From CBDDGJ01 sp965199285 (lineage in GTDB: Bacteria; Pseudomonadota; Alphaproteobacteria; RS24), in NCBI GenBank assembly GCA_965199285.1, contig OZ240687.1, positions 310,001 to 374,000 on the forward strand: a stretch of DNA of 64,000 nucleotides, read 5' to 3'. A program made the translations under genes and the position numbers. Positions within the stretch are counted from its first letter, which is position 1. The number at the start of each line of letters is the position of its first letter. Below the pieces are notes generated by a model that had not been told where the DNA came from, did no database searches, and saw nothing but the letters and a program-made list of their open reading frames with translations. Below, one piece after another: positions 24,515-33,933 of this stretch.

Positions 24515-25849
24515 ATGAAGGCAAGCCAATATTTTATCCCAACCTTAAAGGAAACACCAGTTGAGGCACAAATCGCATCGCACCGGCTGATGTTACGGGC
24601 GGGCATGGTGCGCCAGTCTGCCGCCGGTATTTATAGCTGGTTGCCTTTGGGCTTGCGCGTGTTGAAGCGGATAGAAACCATTATTCGGGAAGAGCAGAAT
24701 CGTGCCGGCGCGATTGAGCTATTAATGCCGACATTGCAATCTGCCGATTTGTGGCGCGAAAGTGGGCGCTATGAAGATTATGGCAAGGAAATGTTGCGGA
24801 TAAAAGATCGGCAAGATCGTGACCTGCTTTATGGCCCCACCAATGAAGAGCTCATCACCCAAATTTTTCGCGATAATGTAAAGACCTATCGGCAGTTGCC
24901 GCTTAATCTTTATCACATTCAATGGAAGTTCAGAGATGAGATACGGCCGCGATTTGGGGTGATGCGCGGGCGCGAGTTTTTGATGAAAGATGCCTATAGT
25001 TTTGACATTGATGAAGATACCGCGCGCTGCTCTTATCAGAAAATGTTTATTGCTTATTTGCGTAGTTTCGCGCGAATGGGGTTAAAGGCCATACCGATGG
25101 CGGCAGATACGGGACCGATTGGCGGCGATCTTAGTCATGAATTTATCATCCTCGCGCCCACGGGCGAGTCGGAAGTGTTTTGCCATAAGGATATGCTGGA
25201 TATGCCCATTCCCGATGCCGCCTATGATGCCCCGCTGGACAAGGTGATTGATAATTATACAAAACTTTATGCGCGCACTGATGAGCTGCATGATGAAGAG
25301 TTGTTTTTCGCATCAGTGCCAGAAGAAAAACGCATCACTACGCGCGGCATAGAGGTTGGGCATATATTTTATTTTGGGACAAAATATGCCGCACCGATGC
25401 AGGCATATGTCACCAATGCTGAGGGTAAAGAGGTGACTGTTCATAGCGGTTCATATGGAATTGGGGTTTCGCGTTTGGTCGGCGGCATTATTGAGGCAAG
25501 CCATGATGATGCAGGGATTATTTGGCCATGGGCTGTTAGCCCCTTTCATGTCGGTTTGATTAATCTTAAAGCGGGCGATGAAGCGACCGATCAATTATGC
25601 GATAAACTTTATACGGCATTGCAAGTGAAGGGCATTGATGTGCTCTATGATGACCGCGATTATCGCGCCGGTACAAAATTTTCTGAAATGGATTTAATTG
25701 GTCTGCCTTGGCAAGCAATTATTGGTCCACGTAGTGCGGCACAAGGAGAAATTGAGATTAAAAATCGTGCCACCGGAGAGCGAATGACAGTATCGCTTGA
25801 GGCGGCTGTGAACCAACTCGCGCAAGCGCCTGATAGCGACCATGTTTAA
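24515..25849 (+). CDS. proS: Proline--tRNA ligase
   Basis: A 444-residue class II aminoacyl-tRNA synthetase of the short bacterial/mitochondrial-type that lacks the inserted editing (INS) domain, as is normal in Alphaproteobacteria. Class II motif 1 lies around GLRVLKRIETIIREEQ, motif 2 is FRDEIRPRFGVMRGREF, and motif 3 is GSYGIGVSRL. The C-terminal anticodon domain follows. The last 8 bp overlap lolC, so it is cotranscribed with the Lol genes, a conserved alphaproteobacterial arrangement. Confidence 0.96.
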   Translation: MKASQYFIPTLKETPVEAQIASHRLMLRAGMVRQSAAGIYSWLPLGLRVLKRIETIIREEQNRAGAIELLMPTLQSADLWRESGRYEDYGKEMLRIKDRQDRDLLYGPTNEELITQIFRDNVKTYRQLPLNLYHIQWKFRDEIRPRFGVMRGREFLMKDAYSFDIDEDTARCSYQKMFIAYLRSFARMGLKAIPMAADTGPIGGDLSHEFIILAPTGESEVFCHKDMLDMPIPDAAYDAPLDKVIDNYTKLYARTDELHDEELFFASVPEEKRITTRGIEVGHIFYFGTKYAAPMQAYVTNAEGKEVTVHSGSYGIGVSRLVGGIIEASHDDAGIIWPWAVSPFHVGLINLKAGDEATDQLCDKLYTALQVKGIDVLYDDRDYRAGTKFSEMDLIGLPWQAIIGPRSAAQGEIEIKNRATGERMTVSLEAAVNQLAQAPDSDHV

Positions 25850-27089
25850 TCGGGTTGAATGGCATATTGCCGGACGCTATTTGCGTACCCGCCGTAAAGA
25901 AGGTTATATTTCCTTTATCGCGATTATTTCCTTTTTAGGGATTATGCTAGGGGTAGCTACATTGATTGTGGTTATGGCGGTGATGAATGGCTTTCGGGCT
26001 GATTTGCTTGACCGGATTTTGGGCATGACCGGCCATGCGATTATTCAGTCGCCTGATCGGGTGTTTGAACAGCCTCAAGACATTGCCAGCCAGCTTGAAA
26101 CGCTTGAAAGGGTAGAATTTGCAAGCCCGCTTATTGATGGGCAAGCAATGTTTTCTGTACCCCATACGAATAATGTGCAAGGGGTTCTCATCCGTGCCAT
26201 GCCAATAGAGTATCTACAAAAACTCCCGGCCTTAAAGGGCAATATAAAAACGGGCGCGATGGCGGATTTGGGAACAAGAAAAATCGCGATTGGCGAAAGA
26301 CTGGCAAGTAAATATGGGCTTGAACTTGGCGATAATGTGAGCCTGATTACGCCGCGCGGTATTACCACCCCATTTGGAACCGCCCCGCGAGTGAAGAGCT
26401 ATAAAGTCGGTGCGGTGTTTCATGTTGGTTTATCCGAATATGATGCCAATGTTATTTTGATGTCTTTTGATGCGGCGGCAGCGCTGTTGGGGCGCACAGA
26501 AAAAGACTCTGTTTTGGAAATTATAATCACAGACCCGGATGCGATTGGCGAGGCGAGGGCAGAAATTACCGAAAAAATTGGCGCGGATTATGTCATTCGC
26601 GATTGGCGGCAGAATAATGCAACCCTCTCCGGCGCTTTGGAAATAGAGCGCAATGTGATGTTTCTTATCCTGTCGCTGATTTTGCTGATTGCTGCCTTAA
26701 ATATTGTGTCGGGGCTGGTGATGCTGGTGCGCGATAAGGCGCGTGATATTGCGGTTATGCGCACAATGGGGGCATCACGCGCAATGGTGTTACGGATTTT
26801 CTTTTTAACCGGTGCAAGCATCGGCGTATTGGGAACGCTATCGGGAATTGGGCTAGGGGTTGTTATTTGTGAAAATATTGAGATAATCCGGCAAGCCTTA
26901 ATGGTGCTTACAGGGGCTGAAATTTTCCCTGCTAATGTATATTTTTTAGAACAAATCCCCGCCCGCATTGAATGGCAGGAAATGGTCAATATTATTGTGA
27001 TGGCGCTTGGCTTATCGTTTTTATCAACTCTTTATCCTGCATGGCGGGCGGCAAGGCTCGAACCGGTAGAGGCATTGCGCTATGAATAA
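25842..27089 (+). CDS. lolC: Lipoprotein-releasing ABC transporter permease (LolC/E type)
   Basis: A 415-residue inner-membrane protein with a first helix at about 23-48, a large periplasmic domain (about 50-265), three further helices and the FtsX-type C-terminal domain ending ARLEPVEALRYE. Partnered with LolD it extracts outer-membrane lipoproteins and passes them to LolA. Alphaproteobacteria usually have a single LolC/E-like permease acting as a homodimer, and only one is seen here. It overlaps proS by 8 bp and precedes lolD by 18 bp. Confidence 0.94.
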   Translation: MFNRVEWHIAGRYLRTRRKEGYISFIAIISFLGIMLGVATLIVVMAVMNGFRADLLDRILGMTGHAIIQSPDRVFEQPQDIASQLETLERVEFASPLIDGQAMFSVPHTNNVQGVLIRAMPIEYLQKLPALKGNIKTGAMADLGTRKIAIGERLASKYGLELGDNVSLITPRGITTPFGTAPRVKSYKVGAVFHVGLSEYDANVILMSFDAAAALLGRTEKDSVLEIIITDPDAIGEARAEITEKIGADYVIRDWRQNNATLSGALEIERNVMFLILSLILLIAALNIVSGLVMLVRDKARDIAVMRTMGASRAMVLRIFFLTGASIGVLGTLSGIGLGVVICENIEIIRQALMVLTGAEIFPANVYFLEQIPARIEWQEMVNIIVMALGLSFLSTLYPAWRAARLEPVEALRYE

Positions 27090-27107
27090 TCGATGTGAGT
27101 GATATAA

Positions 27108-27785
27108 ATGAGTGATACAGTTTTGCAGCTCACCGATATAAAGCAATTCTTCGTGCAAGGGGAAGGTATGGTTTATGTCTTAAACGGGGTTAATCTCACC
27201 ATTAAGCACGGCGAGATGGTGGCGCTGCTTGGCCCTTCAGGGTCGGGGAAGTCATGCCTTTTGCATATTGCGGGTTTGCTTGACTATCCTAAATCTGGGG
27301 GCATCGCGATTCATCAGCACACTGTGCCAGAACATGATGCAGCGCGTACCCGCTTGCGAAGTAATGAGATTGGCTTTGTCTATCAGTTTCATAATTTACT
27401 GGCAGAATTTACAGCGCTTGAGAATGTCGCAATGCCCGCGCGCTTATTGGGAAAAACACGAAAACAAGCAGAAGAAAAAGCAACTGCATTGCTTCACAAG
27501 ATCGGTTTGCAGCAACGATTATCGCATTTTCCGAGCCAATTATCTGGCGGCGAGCAACAGCGGGTGGCGATTGCCCGCGCGCTTATGAATGAGCCTTCGC
27601 TTTTACTGGCGGATGAACCAACTGGCAGCTTGGATCAGACCACAGGCAAGGGTGTGTTTGATATTTTGAAAGAGCAAGCGCGGTTACAAAATTGCGGCTT
27701 GCTGATGGCAACTCATGATGAAACCCTTGCCGCGCAAGCTGATCGCATTATCAGTTTAGTAGATGGGCGGCTTCACAGCGCATAG
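27108..27785 (+). CDS. lolD: Lipoprotein-releasing system ATP-binding protein
   Basis: A 225-residue ABC ATPase: Walker A GPSGSGKS at 42-49, Q-loop Gln93, signature LSGGEQQRV at 145-153, and Walker B LLLADEP at 165-171 with the D-loop SLD. It powers LolC-mediated lipoprotein release at the cytoplasmic face. It follows lolC closely in an operon and is 86 bp from dnaE. Confidence 0.95.
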   Translation: MSDTVLQLTDIKQFFVQGEGMVYVLNGVNLTIKHGEMVALLGPSGSGKSCLLHIAGLLDYPKSGGIAIHQHTVPEHDAARTRLRSNEIGFVYQFHNLLAEFTALENVAMPARLLGKTRKQAEEKATALLHKIGLQQRLSHFPSQLSGGEQQRVAIARALMNEPSLLLADEPTGSLDQTTGKGVFDILKEQARLQNCGLLMATHDETLAAQADRIISLVDGRLHSA

Positions 27786-27871
27786 TTTTGTACGTTTCTT
27801 GTGTGTAACTCTATTTACTGGTTTTATTTGTCTGTTTCTGTTACGGGAGTCTGCTAAACTATCCGCCAGAT

Positions 27872-30800
27872 ATGGAATACCATTTACCAAAATTTGTGCA
27901 TTTGCGGGTTCACAGCGCCTATTCATTGCTGGAAGGAGGGATAAAAATCCCTGAAATTCGCGATTATTGTCTGCAACATAAAATGCCTGCCATTGCGATC
28001 ACCGACCGCAATAATTTATTTGGCGCACTAGAAATATCACAAAGCCTTGCAAATTCTGGTGTTCAGCCGATTGCAGCTGCCAGTCTCATGCTGTTTGATG
28101 CGGCGCATCAGCCCTTAGGCTCAATCGCGCTTTATGCAAAAACCGAGCAGGGCTATCGCAATTTGTGCAAGCTGGTGAGCCATGCGTATTTGCCTGAAGG
28201 GATAGATGCGCATGATGACGCGCAGATGAAAGGCGAAATAGGTATCCACATTGACAGGCTTGCAGATTATAGCGATGGCCTGATTTGCTTGACAGGTGGC
28301 GCAGAAGGCCCGATTAATTTAGCTTTAAGAAAGCAAGATATTAATTCAGCAAAATATATTTTATCATTTATAAACAATATTTTCAAAGAAAATATTTATG
28401 TTGAATTTCAACGTTATCCCGGACAATATGAACCTGCCCATATTGAACCATCTTTACTCGAATTAGCGCAAGATTTTAACCTGCCTGTAGTTGCCACCAA
28501 TCAATGCTATTTTCATCGCGAGGAAGATTATCGCGCCCATGATGCGCTGATTTGCATCGCCGAAGGGCGCTATATTAATGAGGATGAGCGGCGCAAATTA
28601 ACCCCGCATCATTATTTGAAATCACCAGAAGAAATGCAATTTCTGTTTCAGGATATGCCGGAAGCACTACAAAATACGGTTGAGATTGCGCGGCGGTGTA
28701 GCTATCGCCCTGTGCCGCATGCCCCTATTTTGCCTGCCTATAGTGATGATGAGATTGATGAGAATGATGAACTTGCACGCCAAGCCGAAGACGGCTTGCA
28801 GCAGATTTTCGCAAATCATAATCTCGCCGCGCCCGAAGATGAGTATAAACAACGCTTAGCGTTTGAGCTCAATGTGATTAAGACAATGGGCTATCCCGGT
28901 TATTTTCTGATTGTGTCTGATTTTATTAAATGGGCAAAGCAGAATGATATTAAGGTCGGACCCGGACGCGGCTCAGGGGCAGGCTCGCTGGTCGCATGGG
29001 CGCTGTCGATTACCGATCTTGACCCGATAAAATATGGGCTTTTGTTTGAGCGGTTTTTGAACCCCGAACGTGTGAGTCTGCCTGACTTTGATATTGATTT
29101 TTGCCAGTCGCGCCGTGATGAGGTCATTGCTTATGTGCAGCAAAAATATGGCAAGCAGCAAGTGGCGCAGATTATCACTTTCGGAAAACTGCAGGCGCGG
29201 GCGGTGTTGCGCGATGTCGGGCGGGTGTTGCAAATGCCCTATGGACAGGTTGACCGTTTGTGCAAAATGGTTCCCAATAATCCTGCCGACCCGAAAAGCC
29301 TCGCCGAAGCCATCGCCGAAGAGCCGCGATTTGAAGAGGAAAAACAGCAAGACCCCAATGTTGCGGAATTATTGGAAATTGGTCTTAAGCTGGAAGGTCT
29401 ATATCGTCATGCCTCCACCCATGCGGCGGGGCTGGTGATTGGCGACCGCCCGCTTGTTGAGCTTATTCCGCTTTATCGTGACCCGCATTCGGATATGTCG
29501 GTAACGCAATTTAGTATGAAAATGGCAGAAGAAGCGGGGCTGGTGAAGTTTGACTTTTTGGGGCTTAAAACTCTAACCGTTATCGAAAAAGCCCAACAGC
29601 TGCTTGCCGAACTTGGCGTACGGTTGGATTTTGCCGAACTTGGCGATGAAGATGAAGCCACTTATAAGCTGCTCTCGCAAGGCAATACGGTCGGTGTGTT
29701 TCAGCTCGAAGGCAAGGGGATGCGTAACACGCTTAAAACCGCGCTACCGCAAAAATTTACCGATATTGTGGCGTTGATTTCGCTCTATCGCCCTGGCCCG
29801 ATGGAAAATATTGCCAAATATATTGCGGTTAAAAATAAGCAAGAAGAGCCCGATTATATGGATGAGGCGTTGCAACCGGTTTTGGAAGAAACCTATGGCG
29901 TGATTGTGTATCAAGAACAAGTGATGCAAATTGCGCAAATCATCGCCAATTATAGTCTTGGTGATGCAGACCTATTGCGCCGCGCCATGGGCAAAAAAAT
30001 TAAGTCCGAAATGGATCTACAAAAAAGCCGATTTATTGACGGGGCGGTGCAAAATAATATTGCCAAAGCAAAAGCTGATATGATGTTTGAACGGATTGTC
30101 CCGTTTGCCGGTTATGGCTTTAATAAGTCACATGCCGCCGCCTATGCGGTGTTAACCTATCAAACCGGCTATATTAAGGCCAATTATCCAGTTGCGTTTT
30201 ATGCTGCGTCAATGTCACTTGATTTTGAAAATACAGATAAGTTATCTCTTTTCACACAAGATGCAAAATCAAATAATATTAACGTCTTATCGCCAAGTAT
30301 TAATCTTTCACAAACGCATTTTTCGCTTTTTCAAGACCAGGTTTTATATGGGCTCGCGGCGATTAAAAATGTCGGCACAAAAGCGATGGAAGAGATTGTC
30401 AAGGAACGTCAAGACAATGGAGCGTTTAAAGATGTTTTTGATTTTGCCCGTCGGGTTGGGCATATTGGTCTGACGCGGCGGATGGTTCAGAATTTAATCG
30501 CGGCAGGTGCATTTGATACGCTAGAGCCGGATAGGGCGCGGCTTTATGCCGGATTGGATATTATTTTGGGCGAAGCCAATATTGCCCAATCCGAACGCGA
30601 GAGCCAGCAATCCAACCTTTTTGGGGAGGCCGAGATTGCCGAAGCGCTTGAATTACCACCCGTACCGCCATGGACAATCGTTGAGCAGCTCTCTTATGAA
30701 CGTGACGCGATTGGCTATTTTTTATCAGGTCATCCATTAGATGAATATGAAACGGCGCTTAAACGTCTTGGCATTGTTCCGCTTGCCGAAGTCGAACAAT

Positions 30801-31300
30801 ATGTGAAAAAAGAATTATTAATCGCTGGCATTATTGCAAAAATTGATTATCGTACCTCGCAACGCGGGCAGAAATTTGCCTTTGTCACGGTTTCTGATGC
30901 AAGCGGGCAGATGGAAGTCGCAATTTTTTCTGAGCTGCTTAGCCAAACTCAAGACAAAATCGAAATTGGTAAGCTAGTGATTATGGGCATCACCATATCC
31001 AAACGCGATGATCAAACCAGATTAATTGTCGAAGGTGTGTATGAGCTTGAACAAATGGTCGCAAATGCAGCCGCGGGTTTACGTATTTTTGTTGAAAGCC
31101 CTGAAGCCATCAATAGCCTAAAAGAGCGCTTGGCATCAATCCGCCAGAAACAAACACTTGCCGGCGGGCATGTGAGCTTAATCACAATGGGCACTAATTA
31201 TGAAGTTGAATTGCATTTGGAGGGCAGCTACGCCATCACCCCGCCAGTGGCAAATGCGATTAAGGCCATTCCGGGAATTATTCACGCCGAAGAAATATAA
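27872..31300 (+). CDS. dnaE: DNA polymerase III subunit alpha
   Basis: An 1142-residue replicative polymerase (DnaE1 type). The order is the N-terminal PHP domain (about 5-220), the palm with GPGRGSGAGS at 363-372 and catalytic PDFDIDF at 404-410 (Asp405, Asp407), then the third Asp region, fingers, helix-hairpin-helix and OB domain. A beta-clamp motif is likely near 930 (QSNLF). Two internal stretches (28322-28410 and 30220-30345) are conspicuously AT-rich and coded with many Asn, Ile and Lys codons. It lies downstream of lolD as in other Alphaproteobacteria. Confidence 0.97.
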   Translation: MEYHLPKFVHLRVHSAYSLLEGGIKIPEIRDYCLQHKMPAIAITDRNNLFGALEISQSLANSGVQPIAAASLMLFDAAHQPLGSIALYAKTEQGYRNLCKLVSHAYLPEGIDAHDDAQMKGEIGIHIDRLADYSDGLICLTGGAEGPINLALRKQDINSAKYILSFINNIFKENIYVEFQRYPGQYEPAHIEPSLLELAQDFNLPVVATNQCYFHREEDYRAHDALICIAEGRYINEDERRKLTPHHYLKSPEEMQFLFQDMPEALQNTVEIARRCSYRPVPHAPILPAYSDDEIDENDELARQAEDGLQQIFANHNLAAPEDEYKQRLAFELNVIKTMGYPGYFLIVSDFIKWAKQNDIKVGPGRGSGAGSLVAWALSITDLDPIKYGLLFERFLNPERVSLPDFDIDFCQSRRDEVIAYVQQKYGKQQVAQIITFGKLQARAVLRDVGRVLQMPYGQVDRLCKMVPNNPADPKSLAEAIAEEPRFEEEKQQDPNVAELLEIGLKLEGLYRHASTHAAGLVIGDRPLVELIPLYRDPHSDMSVTQFSMKMAEEAGLVKFDFLGLKTLTVIEKAQQLLAELGVRLDFAELGDEDEATYKLLSQGNTVGVFQLEGKGMRNTLKTALPQKFTDIVALISLYRPGPMENIAKYIAVKNKQEEPDYMDEALQPVLEETYGVIVYQEQVMQIAQIIANYSLGDADLLRRAMGKKIKSEMDLQKSRFIDGAVQNNIAKAKADMMFERIVPFAGYGFNKSHAAAYAVLTYQTGYIKANYPVAFYAASMSLDFENTDKLSLFTQDAKSNNINVLSPSINLSQTHFSLFQDQVLYGLAAIKNVGTKAMEEIVKERQDNGAFKDVFDFARRVGHIGLTRRMVQNLIAAGAFDTLEPDRARLYAGLDIILGEANIAQSERESQQSNLFGEAEIAEALELPPVPPWTIVEQLSYERDAIGYFLSGHPLDEYETALKRLGIVPLAEVEQYVKKELLIAGIIAKIDYRTSQRGQKFAFVTVSDASGQMEVAIFSELLSQTQDKIEIGKLVIMGITISKRDDQTRLIVEGVYELEQMVANAAAGLRIFVESPEAINSLKERLASIRQKQTLAGGHVSLITMGTNYEVELHLEGSYAITPPVANAIKAIPGIIHAEEI

Positions 31301-31308
31301 AATAAGGC

Positions 31309-31336
31309 TTGCCTTTTTATCTAAAATAAATATATT
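31309..31336 (+). promoter_or_regulatory. Probable promoter of rpsB
   Basis: TTGCCT (31309-31314) and TATATT (31331-31336) are separated by 16 bp, upstream of rpsB. The string cttgcctttttat (31308-31320) also occurs upstream of tig (about 5091-5103), suggesting a shared promoter element. Confidence 0.5.
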
Positions 31337-31339
31337 CCG

Positions 31340-31395
31340 CCGCATAAATCACATGCGGGATACATAATCCTGTCCGGTAAAACGGCACATTCCGC
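31340..31395 (+). promoter_or_regulatory. Structured rpsB leader
   Basis: The region between the promoter and rpsB folds into a hairpin with arms ccgcat/atgcgg (31340-31345 and 31353-31358, 7-nt loop). A second short hairpin follows around tgtccggtaaaacggcaca. Ribosomal protein leaders often carry autoregulatory sites for S2, but I cannot match this to a described class. Confidence 0.35.
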
Positions 31396-31419
31396 AGAGG
31401 TAGAACGGGAGATATATAA

Positions 31420-32328
31420 ATGGCTTTACCTGAATTTTCAATGCGTCAGCTATTGGAAGCTGGCGTTCACTTTGGACATCAAACCCATCGTTGGAATCCG
31501 AAAATGGCACCTTATATTTTTGGTGACCGAAGTGGCATCCATATTATCGATTTATCAAAAACAGTGCCGCTTTTGCATCAGGCTTTGGTTGCGATTGAAG
31601 AGGTTGTGACCGCTGGCGGGCGGGTTTTATTTGTCGGCACCAAACAGCAAGCAACCGAAACGGTGGCGCGGCACGCCTCGCAATGCGCGCAATATTTTAT
31701 GAATGCGCGTTGGTTGGGCGGGACATTAACCAATTGGAACACGGTTTCAAACTCTATCAAGCGGTTGCGGCATCTTGAGGAATTATTGGCAGGTGATGCT
31801 GTCGGTCTAACCAAAAAAGAAGTGCTGAACCTTACCCGTGAGCATGACAAGCTTGAGCGTGATCTTGGCGGTGTGAAAGATATGGGCGGGCGGCCAGAGA
31901 TTATGTTTGTTATTGATACCAATAAAGAAGCCATCGCGGTTGCGGAGGCAAAAAAACTAGGTATTCCGGTTGTTGCGATTGTTGATAGCAATTCAGAACC
32001 AGATCATATTGATTATCCTATTCCGGGGAATGATGATGCGGCTCGCGCGATTGAGCTTTATTGCAATCTGGTCTCAAAAGCGGTTATTTCCGGCATTGAA
32101 AAATCATCCGCCGCAAGTGGTATTGATTTGGGTGCGGCAGAGACACCTATCACTGAAGAAGTAAATGAAGAAATAAGTGAAGAGATAAGTGCTGAGGCAG
32201 AAGAAACAACAGAGGGTGAAGCGGAAACCGAAACTGTAGAGGCTGTTACTGAAGACAAAGTTGCAGAAGATGTAAAGCCAGAAGAAGACGCATCGCCTGA
32301 AGGTGAGGGTGAAGAGGAAAATTCTTAA
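31420..32328 (+). CDS. rpsB: 30S ribosomal protein S2
   Basis: A 302-residue S2. The start ALPEFSMRQLLEAGVHFGHQ and the internal NARWLGGTLTNWNT and PVVAIVDSNSEPD motifs are diagnostic. Residues 1 to about 240 correspond to the normal protein. Residues 241-302 form an acidic tail with 24 Glu and 3 Asp among 62 residues, likely unstructured. C-terminal extensions of S2 are known in Alphaproteobacteria; this is a long one. S2 binds the 30S subunit late and via S1. It is cotranscribed with tsf (35 bp gap). Confidence 0.97.
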   Translation: MALPEFSMRQLLEAGVHFGHQTHRWNPKMAPYIFGDRSGIHIIDLSKTVPLLHQALVAIEEVVTAGGRVLFVGTKQQATETVARHASQCAQYFMNARWLGGTLTNWNTVSNSIKRLRHLEELLAGDAVGLTKKEVLNLTREHDKLERDLGGVKDMGGRPEIMFVIDTNKEAIAVAEAKKLGIPVVAIVDSNSEPDHIDYPIPGNDDAARAIELYCNLVSKAVISGIEKSSAASGIDLGAAETPITEEVNEEISEEISAEAEETTEGEAETETVEAVTEDKVAEDVKPEEDASPEGEGEEENS

Positions 32329-32363
32329 AAACCGTAAATACGGATAAGATGAAAGGATAAAAA

Positions 32364-33293
32364 ATGGCTGATATTACAGCAGCAATGGTAAAAGAATTGC
32401 GCGAAACAAGTGGCGCCGGCATGATGGATTGTAAAGCCGCGCTTACCGAAACCAATGGCGATATGACCGCCGCCGCCGATTGGTTGCGGACAAAGGGGCT
32501 TGCCAAAGCTGCCAAAAAAGCCGGACGGGTTGCCGCCGAAGGCTTGGTTGTTGTCAATGTGAGCGACACTAATGCGGTTGCGGTTGAGGTGAATGCCGAG
32601 ACGGATTTTGTCGCCCGCAATGAAACATTTCAACAAATGGTCACAGAGATTAGCGAGGTCGCGCTTTCTGGCGCCACCACGATAGAGGCGCTGCAAGCGG
32701 CGGATTATCCCAATGCCGGAAAATCGGTTGAAGCGCATGTGCAAGAAATGGTCGGCACGATTGGTGAAAATATGGGCGTAAGGCGGGTCGAAAGCCTCGC
32801 CATAAATAAGGGCGCGATTGCCAGCTATGTGCATAATCAGACGATTGATAATATGGGCAAAATTGGGGTTCTGGTGGCGCTTGAATCGGATGGCGATAAG
32901 GCGCAAGTGGAGGCGTTGGGCAAACAATTAGCCATGCATGTGGCGGCGACCAACCCATTAGCGGCGACGGTTGGGGAGCTTGACCCGGCAGTTGTTGAGC
33001 GCGAGCGTGAATTGCTAATTGCGGAAGCCAAAGAAAGCGGCAAGCCTGATAATATTATCGAAAAAATGGTTGAAGGGCGGCTACGGAAATTCCAATCAGA
33101 TGTTGTTTTAGAAATGCAAACTTTTGTGATTGATGGCGAAACGCAAATTTCTAAAGTGCTTGAAAATGCGGCGGCGCAAATTGGCGCGCCGGTTTCGCTC
33201 GCGGGCTTTATCCGGATGGAGCTGGGCGAGGGCATTGAAAAAGAAGAAGATGATTTTGCCGCCGAAGTTGCGGCTGCCGCGCAAGCGAATTAA
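32364..33293 (+). CDS. tsf: Elongation factor Ts
   Basis: A 309-residue nucleotide-exchange factor for EF-Tu. The N-terminal UBA-like domain (VKELRETSGAGMMDCKAAL) is followed by the TDFVARN motif that contacts EF-Tu, then the two-lobed core and a C-terminal module. Length is normal. The gene usually following tsf, pyrH, is absent: only 66 bp separate tsf from frr. Confidence 0.97.
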   Translation: MADITAAMVKELRETSGAGMMDCKAALTETNGDMTAAADWLRTKGLAKAAKKAGRVAAEGLVVVNVSDTNAVAVEVNAETDFVARNETFQQMVTEISEVALSGATTIEALQAADYPNAGKSVEAHVQEMVGTIGENMGVRRVESLAINKGAIASYVHNQTIDNMGKIGVLVALESDGDKAQVEALGKQLAMHVAATNPLAATVGELDPAVVERERELLIAEAKESGKPDNIIEKMVEGRLRKFQSDVVLEMQTFVIDGETQISKVLENAAAQIGAPVSLAGFIRMELGEGIEKEEDDFAAEVAAAAQAN

Positions 33294-33359
33294 TGCAAGT
33301 TTGATATTTTAAGGCGGCTCATAGTCTGCTAGGATAGCACCCCAAAAGGAGGGCGAGAT

Positions 33360-33911
33360 ATGCTTGATAAAGCTGATATTGAACACCGTATGGAAGGCGC
33401 GCTAGCGGCTTTGAAAAGTGAATTTTCAGGATTGCGAACCGGTCGCGCCAGTGCCAGCCTGCTCGAACCTATCATGGTGGATGCGTATGGGCAAAAAATG
33501 CCATTGGCGCAAGTAGGGACAATCTCAGTGCCTGAACCGCGTATGATTTCGGTAAATGTATGGGATAAGGGGCAGGTGGCATTGGTCGAAAAAGCCATTC
33601 GTGAATCTGAATTAGGTCTAAACCCGATGGCAGAGGGGCAAACGGTAAGGGTTCCCATTCCTGAGCTTAATGAGGAACGCCGCGAAGAGCTTGCGAAAGT
33701 CGCAAGCCGTTATGCGGAGCAAGCCCGCATTGCGGTTCGCAATGTACGGCGCGATGGCATGGCTACGCTAAAAAAGCTCGAAAAAGATAAAGACATATCG
33801 CAAGATGAAGCCAAAGCGCTTGGCGAAGATGTGCAAAAAATAACCGATTCATTTATTGAAAAAATTGACGAAACGCTAAGCACAAAAGAAAGCGAAATCA
33901 GACAAGTTTAA
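33360..33911 (+). CDS. frr: Ribosome recycling factor
   Basis: A 183-residue L-shaped protein that, with EF-G, splits the post-termination ribosome. GLRTGRASASLLEPI near the N-terminus and NVRRDGMATLKKLEKDKDIS in the three-helix bundle are typical. The ribosome-binding site aaaaggagg is very strong. It stands directly after tsf instead of pyrH. Confidence 0.97.
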   Translation: MLDKADIEHRMEGALAALKSEFSGLRTGRASASLLEPIMVDAYGQKMPLAQVGTISVPEPRMISVNVWDKGQVALVEKAIRESELGLNPMAEGQTVRVPIPELNEERREELAKVASRYAEQARIAVRNVRRDGMATLKKLEKDKDISQDEAKALGEDVQKITDSFIEKIDETLSTKESEIRQV

Positions 33912-33933
33912 CCTGTCTGTCGCAATTTTTGCT

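Noticed and set aside
24418..24564. Short open frame just upstream of and overlapping proS
   Set aside because: About 48 codons, no clear ribosome-binding site and overlap with the proS start in another frame; most likely chance in an AT-rich leader.
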